64,000 nucleotides of DNA from Oxyruncus cristatus. Lineage: Eukaryota; Chordata; Aves; Passeriformes; Cotingidae. The DNA lies in assembly GCA_013399855.1 (NCBI GenBank), contig VXAY01004755.1, forward strand, positions 1,094,063 to 1,158,062, in the 5' to 3' direction. The notes beneath the pieces are model-generated. The model worked only from the letters and a program-made list of their open reading frames with translations, was not told the DNA's origin and did no database searches. This document shows positions 37,001 to 49,000 of this stretch, in pieces. A program made the translations under genes and the position numbers. The stretch's first letter is position 1. Every line of letters starts with the position of its first letter.

Positions 37001-40000
37001 CTTCCCCAGAGAATAAGGGAAGACTGAAAACTTGACAAAATAACTCCAGACCTTCCCAGGCTCCAAACCAGCCTGGAAAACGGAGGTGCCAAGAGGGGCT
37101 GTGAGGCTGCAATCAGGCTGGAAAGCAGGGAAGGAAGAGCTGGTGAATGGGAGAGAAAATCAGGAAGAGGGCTGATCTCACCCCTGTGGGGTCAGTGGAG
37201 TTGGCAGAAGGATCAAACCTGTGGCTAAAGGTGTCCCTTCCTCCCCCTCAAGCTGATGGGCACATTAAGCCAAGTTCAAGTTTTAATTTCAGCCGGGCTC
37301 ATCATTTCTTTGGAAGGGGGGCTTTGGCTCCCACCCTGCTCTCCATTAAAAAAAAAAAAGGCAAATAAGATCATTTGGTTCAATATAAAATGAATTAAAG
37401 TAAATTAAACTGCAGGAGCCATGTGGCCTGCAGAGGCTTCCATTGTTGCACACCCGTCGATGGCAGCTTTTCATTTGCACTGCTAAGGAATGACAGCTTG
37501 AGGGGGGTGGAATTAAAAATAAGGGAATAAATAATAAAAAGGCACACTTGCCAAAGATTTCACTTAGGAAATCCCAGGTGCCTGCAAGGCTCCCATCCCC
37601 TCCTCATGCTCCTGTCAGCAATCTGAGCTGGTTGTCCTGGAGGGTGGAGTGAGACATGGCGGGGAGGGAGCACAGAAAGAGAACAAACCCAAAAGAACTG
37701 TGAGAAACTGGTATCCCAGGTTTTTTCAAATGTGTATCCCTGTCTCTAGAGCAAAGAAGGACATTTTTCCAATTATCTTACTACATAAGAAAGACCCTAA
37801 GTTGGGACTTTCCTTCCGTGCTCAGTACAGATTTCCAGAAGACCGGAAATTCAGAAGGAAAGCACTCAACACTGGCTCGTTGAACACGTAGCATGACATG
37901 ACTGTTGGTTAAATACTTGTCAGATTTATTTGAAGGCTGGATCTAGACGCTGCAAATGCCATTAATCCTGTGAATTTGTCTTTATGCTGCTTAAATGCTG
38001 CCAGTGGCAAGTGTACAAACGCTGCCCCACTCTTGCACCGGGGACCCCTCACTGCGGCTTTGGAAATATTTGCTTGGTGGCTTTTTTTTTCTCCTTTCCA
38101 GTTGACTGTTTTGTCGGTCCTTTTTATTTTTAAAGTACCATCTCATCAGGGCTGGTCAGAGGAAACCTGGCCTGTGTGTTGCAGCAGTTCTTCACCCAGT
38201 TCTGCACTTGGATTTTAGAGCAGATACCTCCTTCAGGTGCATTCCATGTTTCCTAACATTTCCTGGCACAGGTGGTTACAGCTCTGCCGTGTAAACTGGC
38301 ATGTTAAGCTTCCCATATTCCTTCTGAAGCTGGACGGAGCACTGGCCTCTCAGAGCATTTAAGTCCTTTAAATGCTGATCAAAAAATACAGAGGTGGTTA
38401 AAAAGCACTGGGATGAGTTTTAGGAAAAATACCCAGGTGAAGATGTTCCTTATCTGTGCTCTCTTCTACTGTGAGATGTGCAGGTTAATCCTGGTCTTCC
38501 CTAACACCGTGGTTAAAGTGGTGTTTCTAGACAGGATAGGCCATCTTCTAATTATCTGCTGACCTTGGATACTCTTTGGAGGAACTCTGGAGCAGATTCA
38601 CCAGTCTTGGACAACAATCTGAGCTTTGATCCTCTGGAGCCACGGAACCATATGATGTCCTGCAAAGACTTTGCTTCAGCCTGGACAGACGAGGTGTCCC
38701 AGCATCACAAGCATGGGATTTATTATTTACTAAAGACAAAGGGTAACTAAAGCATCAGAGCCAGGTCCTGAGGCCTGGGGGCCCTTCTGTCCCCCCCAAC
38801 ACACTCTGCAAGTCACTGCTGCTGAACTCTAAAAGACTCATTACTCCCAGGTGCTTTCCCACTTGAACTTTCCAGTTTACGATGTCCAAGGTGAGACTTT
38901 CACAAGTGTTGTGCACTAGCTGAAATTCTCATTTTCCCCTCTAATCCCACCTGGAAATTACTCCTCAGTAGTCCTGCCTGGGTTTTCAGCAGCATCCTGT
39001 GTGCCACAATCCCGTTTACTGCTCCGCCTTCCTTACCCTGGCAGTAGGACCTGCAGCCTCAGCAGACATGCTCTCCTCTGATCCAAAGCACCAGCAGGTC
39101 CCCAGAGTTTTTTCCCAGCATCTTCCTGTGTCAGAATAACTCCTAATGCTGCTGGCAACGGAACAAGTGAGACTTGGAGCTTCCCTTGAGTGCTAATCAC
39201 GACTTACAGTTGCCTTATTGCAACTTCTCTCTCTTCTCTTGCCTCCCATTTTAATTCCACTGCGTCAGACCTTCCCCTGCCTCCCTGTTTCCTCCTGAGG
39301 AGGCACATGCACTTATGCAAAGCCTTATGTCAAAAAAACCCACAGGATCAAGGCTCAGCTGGGCTCTGTGGGAATTAGCATTGCCTCTGCAGCTGCAGCT
39401 CGCCCCCTTTGTTCTGTACATATTGGGATTCCATTTTTTAATTACACTATTCCATGTTGTTTCACCGTAAGACTCCTTCCCTCCCATCACCAGTGCCCCG
39501 AGGATGAAGGTGAGGTATTGAAAGAAGCTGCTGTAGCAACTGGAAGGTTCACAGAAAACAAAGACCACTGGAAGAGGAACATTCCACAGGTCCAAGTTTC
39601 TACACCAGAGAATCAAATTCTGTCCTTTGCTTTGCCAAGTAATTCCCCGTGTGATTCTAGAAAAGTCATGTGCAGCTGCAAACTGGAGTCAGGGGTTCAG
39701 CTTCTAATGGTAATGTGATCTGTAAAATGAAGTGCTTTTTAAAAAGTCTAATTCCAGACATCTCAGCTTGGACACCAAAACAGCCCTTACCTTGACCTTC
39801 ATCTTCCTGTGCCTTGAGTTTTCATTTAGGAGGCGCGGAGAACAGCTGGTCCCTTAGGCCAGCACTGTGAAAATAAGGGGGTTTTAAGGGTGGTTTTGTA
39901 GTGGTGATGTCATAAAGGGACTGAAGAAATTATAGAAATTTGCTCCTCTGAGCAGGATGGAGGGATCAGATGCAGATCTGCCATCAAGTGATGAGGATTT

Positions 40001-43000
40001 AACAGAATACTGAGAAGTTGCATGCTCAGTGTGCAAAAAGGGTTTACAGCTGACAGACCAAAAGGCTGCAGGTACAGAGGGAAAAGTGCAGCTGTGGGAA
40101 AATCCTGAACTCCCCTCTTTCAAAAGAAGTGCTTGATTTGAGGTATGAAAGTGGTCTTTCTGTGGTGCAGGAGGTACAAAATATGGAGGGTTATGGACAA
40201 GTCATTGACTCGGTTTTTAACAAAGCACTGGAAAAAGGAATCAGAATTTCCCAGCGTGGGATCTCAGAGCTGCTAAACTGGGATCCCCAGCGCAGCCCTT
40301 CCCCACAGGTGCTAATGAGCTGTGTGATGGTGGCGTGGCAGGGTCAGCAGTGTCCCTCTCACGTCCTGCTCAGGCTGAACTCCAGCCTCTTCAAGGGTTT
40401 GAGGAGAGCAGAGCCCCTGTTCTGGCCCTTGTAGGGGACGTACTTTCAGGTAACGTCCTGTTTAATCTCTGCAGTTCAGGTTGGCTACTGCACGGTCCAG
40501 TCAAGCATTGGGGCTGCCTCACAGGCTCACCAAAAATAGGTTTTGCTGCTCTTAGAGGGCTGTTCAGCTCCATACAGTAGTGCATTCAAGAGAAGATTCC
40601 CAGGTTTACGCTGATTTTTGTGAAGTATGAACTCACCTAGCAGAGACAGGCCTTGCCTTATTTCAAGCTGTGAGAAATAGTTGTATTTGTGCTTTAACAG
40701 AGTCTCGGTGGAAAAAAAAAAAGCTGGAATACTTGAGCTGAGTTTTTCAGACAAAATACAGCTGTCTTTGAAAACTGTAACCTAGATATCCAAGATGTAA
40801 CAAGGCCAAGGAGTGGCAGACAGGTATGCTGGGTGTCCTCAGCAGTGATGGGTGCTGTCTGCAGGAAGTTGCTGCCATCACAGCTCTACATTTTGCTGCT
40901 AAAGTTGTAGGGAACAACCCTTGTTTTCCAAGCTTCTGGCTCAGAAGGAAGATCCCCACTTCTGCTGCGGCCCTTTGTAAAGTTACTTTTGATTTTCTGG
41001 CACTTCTCCTCGTTTGAAAAAGGGGCTGGTGTGGTGCACTGGGATGCCTGACGAGTTCTGTAAGCACTTTCTAGTTCTCTTCTAAGTATTGCTTGCTTCC
41101 TTCCTCCTGGAATCACCCTAAACTTAGGAACCTTTAGCGGTCAGGTGGGTGGGGTTAATGGGCTGCATGGAGGGAGGCATCCTTCAAATCTGCACTTCTC
41201 TCCTGTGGGGCTGTGAACAAGTTCCTAGCTGCTAAGAAATGCAGGTACCCTGCAGGCACCACTGAAAACCGGGGATGTGCAATAGATAAAGGAGTCCTGA
41301 AAGCTTTGGGAAGGGTGGAGATGTTGTGGTCGGACGATTGGAGTTTGTCACCTGCTGCACGTTCGTTTTAGAGCCACACTCTGCCCCTTCCAGCTCCACA
41401 GCCTGCCTGTGCTCTGGGGCAGCCCCTGACCCACCTTTCCTCCCATCTTGCTGTGGGCTCTGGTCTTTCAGTGCCTCAAAACGTGTGCTGTCAGCAGAAT
41501 GTCAGCTCTGGGTGAGCCCCCGAATGCTGGTGGCTGCAGCAGCTCCATCTGATGCAATGGGAAAGCAAGCAGTGACCTGTCCCATCCCGGCTCCTGGGGA
41601 GGCAGGGATCCAGGAGAGATGAGGGGTGGCAGCTGGAGGGAGGGACGAGTCAGGGAAAACAAACAGTTTGCTGCCTTTCTCTTGCTGGTGGCTTTCATCA
41701 GAGGGAAGGCAGTGACAGCACAGTGACCCTCTGCCACAGCAGCTCCCGAAATAAACGATGATTGCATTGAAGCACGAGGCTGCAGAGAGAGGCCTCGGTG
41801 CTAATTTAATAAATTGCTTGCATTTAGGATTGTTGCCGGTGGGTTTTGTGCTCTGTGATGCCACCTGGGATTCGCGGGGAGGAGGGGAGAGGCGGAGAAA
41901 GGCAGAAAGCTGCCCAGGTCCGTTAGCAACCGCTGGTGTGACCTCACTCCGTGTCCCGGGGGGTATGAGATCATGAGCATGCCAGAGCTCTCCGAAGGAT
42001 TCGATTTGTTGGGAGCAGCAGGATGGCCTGCGAGTGATCTCATCCGCAGCCCCCGGGGAAGGGCGCTGGCTGCTGCCTCGTCGCCTGCCAGGACTTAATC
42101 CCCACTCCAAACCTCCCCAATTAGCGATTGGCCTGCGGTGACATCACTGATGACAAAGCGAACTGGGACAACACAGCAACATTCCAGGGGAATTTCCCCT
42201 TCTCCGCGATCTTATCGGATGAAAGGATTTTTGACTCGACAAACCCGAATCTTTCTCGGCCCAGATAAGGTCAGTGCAGATCAAGGATCGCTCTGGGCTC
42301 AGGTTGCCCTGCCCCAGTGCCCTGCCCCCAGCGTGGGACACGACATAAACGGGTCCTCCTTAGGACCGGCCCTAACTTAGATCCCCTTGTTCAGCCAGCT
42401 TCTGACTAGTAGGTAAGGAATAAAAAGAGAATTATTAGAATACTAAAGTAGAAGTGATGTGGTAAGAAAAAAAGGCACTTGGTTCCAGTGAGCCAGGAGG
42501 CAGTGTGTGNTAATAAAAAAGGCACTCCACAGTTGCAGCTCATGGTTGCAGTGAGCCAGGAGGCAGTGTGTGTCACCCCCTCGAGGAGGGAGAGCTTTCC
42601 ATGCCAAACACACACCAGCACGGCAGGGACAGCTTTGCTGAAGGTTTACACAGGATGTTCCCCTTTCTTTGAGTCTCTTTTTTGAGAGATTTGAACCATC
42701 ATGCTTCCCCCTCCTCCCCCCTTTCTTCCTTAAGGTCTCAGGAAGTGTTTTAAATTTCAGTGCCCTGAGGGTTTGTTTTTCAGCACCAGTCTCTGTACAA
42801 GAGCCAACACACACCTGAGTGGAAGGGCAAGGATAAGGATGCTGGCAAACAGATAATTAGTTTGATCTGGAAAGTTGTCAGGAAGACTGATGTCACCTTA
42901 CATTTAATCCCTGTACTTTCAGAAAGGTATAAAATCAAAGAGACTTACCTTGCTTCCCTTTTCTCGTAATTAATAGGGTTACATTTACATGTACATTTAC

Positions 43001-46000
43001 ATGTAAATGTAAATGTACATGTACATTTACATCCTGTTAATCCTGTAAGCCTTAACTCTGCTGCTGGTGCCCTGCAGCATTAGGATGTGTGTCCATAACC
43101 TGCTCTAGAATGTAAAATGCCAAAATTTGGAACAGCTGGGTAAGCGGCAGAGCAAGAGGAGCACTGTGAAAGAATGAAGTGGCAATTGTCACTGCTAGGC
43201 ACAGAGTTCAGTGGCTGCAGCATTTCACAGAGCGAGGCCCAGCCCTGCTCTTCTTTTGGCCTCCTGATGTTTCACATCTCCCTCGTGTGGTTTTACAGGG
43301 CAAGTTTTACCTGGTCATCGAGGAGCTGAGCCAGCTGTTCCGGTCCCTGGTCCCCATCCAGCTGTGGTACAAGTACATCATGGGGGATGATCCCTCCAGC
43401 AGCTACTTCCTGGGAGGAATCCTCATCATCATGTACAGCCTCTTCAAGGTCAGCACCACCTCTCCAGTAAGTGTGGCACAGCTGAAGGGAACAAAGAGCC
43501 CCTGAGGCTGTTGCTGTCACTGCCCAGGAGGGACCTGCAGCAGTGGGGACACCACTGGCAAAGGCATTTTGCAGCCCCAGGCTGTGGACATTGCTGAGCT
43601 GGGGAAGGTCCCTGGCTGCTCAGGAGTGTTGCATCAGACTCATGAAGTCATTGCTGCTCTCTAATGCCTCCCTGCAAAGGCTGGAGGAGAAGGGCAGAGC
43701 CTTGGAGGAGCAGTGCTGGCGTGTTCAGCTGTCTCCAGGCTTCCAGGTGCAGCACGGAAAGGCAGGGTGCAGTTTAATGCTTCCCTCTGAGCTTTCCCCT
43801 GCCTCTCCAGCAGGGTGGGTGCTCTGTCACTCACAGCACGGGGTGCAGCAGGCAGGGAGAGGGGGATCCAAGTCCTGCCTGCAGAAAACAGGTAGTTCTG
43901 CCCTGTTTCAGGTCCTGGTCTGGCTGCTGCACGTCCAGGATCCCAGTGATGGGCAAGGGTAATTAAAGTGTCCTCGGAAACAGGAATGTGAAGAGCACAA
44001 AATCTGTCTGTACAATTGTAACTGTTTAAGTCAGAGTCCCAAGTCTGAGGTGTAGAAATAGGTGTATTTCTGACTGTGTGTGTTGGACCCTGCTCAGGGG
44101 CAAGCCCAGGTATCCCTGTGTTATCCATCCCTCTGAGAAAGGCCGGGTGAGTCAGGCTGGCTCCATCCCTGATCCCTGCCTGTGCCCCTGGCTTTGCAGG
44201 AGCAGACTGAACAACAGGGAGGAGGGAACATATCCCGGCTGAAAACAGCTCAGAGGGGCTGAGCAATTCGAAATCCCGCTGCAGCTCTTATTGCTGCAGT
44301 TGCAGCTCCATGTTATGTAGGAACAGGGTCTGTTTAACCCCTCCTGTCAAGGGATTTACAGTTCTTGTAAGCAGGAGAGGCAGAGGAGGTCGTGGGAAGT
44401 GAAGGGATTTGGTCACAGCAGGTCTGAGATCAAGCCAAAACCAGAGCAAACAGTGCCAGAACAGGAGCACAGGAGACCAGTGCAGCTCCTGCACACCCAG
44501 CAATTCCCTCAGCTCTGAGTTCCCTGCTCTTTACTCCTCTCTGGGAGAGGATTGTTGCCCCTTTCAGAGATGCCCCTGCCTGGATCCCCTGCAGGCAGCA
44601 GGATCCAGCCCTTTCCTGCCCTCCTGGCCTGGGAGCTCCGGTGTTCAGGTCACAGGGCCAAGAACAGATTCCAAGTGACCTTTCCTGTGTCCCTTCTTTG
44701 CAAAAGTGGCTCGGCCCCTGGAAGAGGAATGGATGCTTTACCTGCAGTTCCACCTGCCGTTCCTTCCACCTGGAGAAGCCCTCACAGCAGCAGGAAGCAG
44801 TGGGAGCCTCTGCTCCTTGGAGGAAGGGGAGCCAGGCCCAACCCCAGAGCTGGCAGGGCCAGGGCCCAGATCTTTGCGTGGTGAGGCAGGTCCAGATAAA
44901 CCCAGAACATCAGTCCCTGGGTCAGGATCAGCCTGGCAAAGGGCCAGGCACAGCCCAGCAGTGGCAGGAGACAGGCACAGGGGGATGGTGGGCAGTGACT
45001 CCGTGTGCTGGGGTGTCCAGGCCAGTGGGATCTGCAGCTGGGCACAGGCGTGGCTGAACTGGAAGCCAGCACTGGCAGAAGCACAGCTCACACAAGAGCT
45101 GAGCTTAAATAGAGCTGCTGGGCCCCTGGGCAGGGACTGTGGGTGCAGAGCCCAGGGCAGGCTCCTCAGGGCCATGAAGGGCTGTTAATGCCCCCAGGGC
45201 TCGCTGGTGTGAGCACTTTCTGGGTTCACTTGATGTTTCTGTGCTATGAAGCTTTTGCAGATGGTGTGGGATGGCCTGGAGTGGAAAAGCAACCCCATTT
45301 TGGAAATGCTGCTGGTCTGTTCTGTAGAAAGGGCAGGACAGCTGTTTTCCAGCCCTGCCTATAACTTGGGCCAGGACTGTGGGGCACGCTTGGGAAGGTG
45401 CCTTGGCTGCAGCCCATTCCCATTCCCATGACACGGACACTCCTTCCTTGAATTCATCCAGCTCATCGGGGGGACAGCAGAGGGATAGGCCAGGGGGAGG
45501 GTGGTAAACCCAGGGACACGTCCCAGGTCATTGTGTGGCAGCTCCTGAGCATGTCCTGGTCAGGATCAGCCCCCAGAGACTTTGCTTGGAAGTGCAGGAA
45601 AACTGGGATCACGGTCCTCCGACCCGGAGCACAGAGTGCCAGGCGTGTGCGTCCCACTCACAGCCACGAGAGCTGCAGGGCTGATTCCTGGCCCGAGACG
45701 CTGCGAATATCCCCAGAGGAGCCCCCATTAGCAAAGCCACAAACCACAGCAGAAAAACCACAGAAGCCAGTCTGGCACTGAGAGCTCCTGTGCTCCTGGT
45801 GAAAGTCCAGGGCTCAGCTGGGGCTGCAGCCCCTGCCCTGACAGAGGGCACTTCCAGAGGGCACTTCCAGAGGGCTCTGTGTCCTGCAGCTCCTGGGAGC
45901 TGTCCTGGTGCCTCTGTCGGGGCTGTGTAGACACAAACCCTCTGATTTTGGTGAAGGAATCCCAGGTGTTCCCCAGTAAGAGCATCCAGGGGCTGTTTTG

Positions 46001-49000
46001 TCCCTGTCCTGAACAGAAGCACTCACTGTCTGTAGCCCAGGTGTTGAAATAATGAAAGGTGACTGATGCAACACCCCTCAGTGCATGGGTGAGAAATGGG
46101 TGTGGGACCACTGAAACAGCAGCTTTGGGGTACAGGGGGGAAAAACGAAGGGGGAAAGTGGACTGGGAGAAGAGGAGAGACATCAGAGCTGGGGCAAAGG
46201 CATTAGAAGTGACATTGTAAGCAAAGCAACCCGAAAAAGCTGTGAGCTGGACTGTGGAGAAGTGCTGAACCTCGTTAGGAGATGAAGAGTCTGTAGCAGT
46301 GGCAGCCTCCAGTGGTAGTTGCTGACTGGAAGCATTACTGGAAGGACCCTGGGAGCCTTTTACATGCTGACTGGAAGCATTATTGGTGCCTTCATTTGAC
46401 TCCACAGCTATTGCAGGATGATCTCACTGGCATTCCCTGCAGCAAGCCCACTTAATCCTGCTAACCAAGGGAAAACTACAGGGAGCCAACTCCAGGCACT
46501 GTGGTGCCTCAGGGCTGGCCCAGCCCTGCCCCTGCAGCATCACACCTTCCCTGCCCTCCAGGGGGGACCAGGGGGTCCTGGCAGGCCATCAGGGCTGTTC
46601 TCTGCACAGCTACCCCTCCGTGTCCTGTCTGCTCCCGTGTCCTGTTCCCCGAGCTCTGCCGGCAGGTGGACAGGTTAAGACTGGCATGCTGCATTAGGTT
46701 TTCAGGCTGTTCTCCCTTATCTGAATACTCTTCACTCTGAGGCTGCCCAGTGTCTCCTGTCCTGCTCAGCCCCTTGATATTTGGAGGCAGTTTTCTCATG
46801 TCTTCCCCCCAGTTTCACACCGCTCAGCCAAGCTGTCAATGTTTGTGTCCTTTAGCTCTTCTCAGGAATCGTTTCTGCCCTGCCCAGAACTGCTCACCAC
46901 ACGCAGTTCCATCCTGAGCTGGGCAGCAGAGGGAGGGGCAGGAGAGGACCCCGTGGTGCCCCTGCTCTTGGCCACCTTTGGGTGTCTGCAAAGCACCCAA
47001 GTGCTGGAGATCTCTCCCTGACTGGCATAGGAAGTTTCTCCTTCTTCACGTGAATGAAAGAAGCTCAACCTCAGTCCTGCTCCTGCTGTTCTTCTCTGCA
47101 CTGTGCTGCATTCCTCTCTGCAGCAGGACCCCTCCCCTCCTTTCCCTTTCCCTTTCCCTTTTCCTTTCCCTTTCCCTTTCCCTTCCCTTCCCTTCCCTTC
47201 CCAAACCTTCCCTTCCCATACCTTCCCTTCCCTTCCCTTCCCATCCCTAACCTTCCCAANNNNNNNNNNNNNNNNNNNNNNNNNNNNNNNNNNNNNNNNN
47301 NNNNNNNNNNNNNNNNNNNNNNNNNNNNNNNNNNNNNNNNNNNNNNNNNNNNNNNNNNNNNNNNNNNNNNNNNNNNNNNNNNNNNNNNNNNNNNNNNNNN
47401 NNNNNNNNNNNNNNNNNNNNNNNNNNNNNNNNNNNNNNNNNNNNNNNNNNNNNNNNNNNNNNNNNNNNNNNNNNNNNNNNNNNNNNNNNNNNNNNNNNNN
47501 NNNNNNNNNNNNNNNNNNNNNNNNNNNNNNNNNNNNNNNNNNNNNNNNNNNNNNNNNNNNNNNNNNNNNNNNNNNNNNNNNNNNNNNNNNNNNNNNNNNN
47601 NNNNNNNNNNNNNNNNNNNNNNNNNNNNNNNNNNNNNNNNNNNNNNNNNNNNNTTCCCTTCCCAAACCTTCCCTTCCTTTCCCAAACCTTCCCTTCCCAA
47701 ACCTTCCCTTCCCTCTCATCTCAGGATGGGAATGGGTCCATTTTATCCCTTCCAGACAATTGTCCCCCCAACCCTCTGCCCCTGTTCTTGTCCTCTGAAG
47801 CCGCTGGTTCTCAGGCTGTTACCAGAGGGTTTCTTGGCTGCTCTTCCCCTCTGTCAGTTCACATTTATTCCATATTTCCTGGTCACCCTGAAATCGGTTT
47901 TGGCACCATTGGGATTTTCTTCCCCCTCTGAGTATCCATTTGGAGACACCATTTCCTGGGTTTCTGGACTTTAAACACACACACGGAGTTTGTGACAATT
48001 ACCTGAAATGGGATGTTTTTATTGCAGTCTTTTGACATCTGTGGCCGTCTGGGAAGTGTCCGGAAGGCACTGAAGGTCCTCTGCACGCCCCAGGTGAGGA
48101 ATTGCACATCAAAGAGCAATTTCAGCGGTGAAATGGTTGGATGATGGAGCTGAGAACTGCTCAGTGTATCACTTCATGGAATACAATCATGTGCTATGCC
48201 ATGGCTGGACAAGCTGTTCCCTCCTGTCAGGGATGGGGGGAACCTTTCCTGACACCTGCCCTGTCCCAGCCGTGGGGAGAGGCTGTTCCTGCTCTGTCTG
48301 TCTCTGTGTAATGTGGATTAACCACTGAGGCCAAACCTGCGAGGCTCTGACAAAACCTTGCAGTGCAGAGCGTGAGAAGGGCTTTAACCAGAACCCTGAA
48401 GTGCCTGATGTGCAGTGACATTCCCAGAGAGCAGGAGTTATCCCAGGCATTAGCAGGACTGCTGTTTGGATCTGCTGCCCTGACGTGCTGGGACTTGCAC
48501 TTTAAAGAAGGGGCACAGCAGCACTGAGGTTTGTTAGAGCTCACCTCGCCTGTGGCCTCGGGCTGGGCGTTATTCCTCAGCACGTTTCCATTCGCCCAGT
48601 CCTGTTAAACTGGGGGAAACATTTACCCTCCACATACCTAAAAAGAGCAGTGGGCAGCCCCCGGGTGCTGCTGCTGCTATTCCTGCTCCTGTTGTCTAAC
48701 TTGCTAATAGTAACACCTCCCCCTGTCTGAACACCTCTGCCAGCGAGGCCGAGTTCATCCCTCCCGCTCCCTGTTGAGCTCGTTAAGTGTCACCATCTCG
48801 TTAAGTGTCGCCATCGTTGCTGCACACGTGGAGGCACCAAAGGCTGGAATCAGCTCCAGGGGCAAACGCAGCAGAGAGCACGGAGCTCCAGGATCCACGT
48901 GCTGCTGCCAGACCTCCCTTCCCACACAGGACACGACACCAGTGTCCTTCCCAGCCCTGTTTTGACGCTCCCTGAGCCTCCAAACCCTCGGTCACTGGGA

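Larger units (their letters stand above)
33923..43298 (+). other. RNFT2 intron 5 (longest, 9.4 kb)
   Basis: It contains the CR1 fragment at 33999-34185, a (TA)n run near 35876, the candidate enhancer at 41740-42330, the duplicated segment with an N at 42467-42572 and the palindrome at 42981-43033. No nested gene was recognised. Confidence 0.8.
43449..48027 (+). other. RNFT2 intron 6
   Basis: The intron is 4.6 kb and GC-balanced, with long chance frames on both strands (for example 45728-46405 minus). It includes small tandem duplications (AGAGGGCACTTCC, three times at about 45843-45883; GCTGACTGGAAGCATTA twice at about 46320-46385) and the TTCCC satellite with its gap. Confidence 0.8.

Noticed and set aside
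39650..39740. GATCTGTAAAATGAAG, another MIR-core-like word
   Set aside because: The surrounding order of MIR segments is not preserved.
45728..46405. 225-codon minus-strand ORF in RNFT2 intron 6 with Asn/Ser-rich, glycoprotein-like look
   Set aside because: Frames of 200-230 codons are common in this GC-balanced part of the window. No domain, signal peptide or flanking repeat structure supports a retroviral or host gene.
46862..47974. Long Pro/Phe/Ser and Gly/Lys/Arg ORFs across the second N gap
   Set aside because: They read through Ns and a TTCCC satellite; there is no start context, splice sites or conservation clue.
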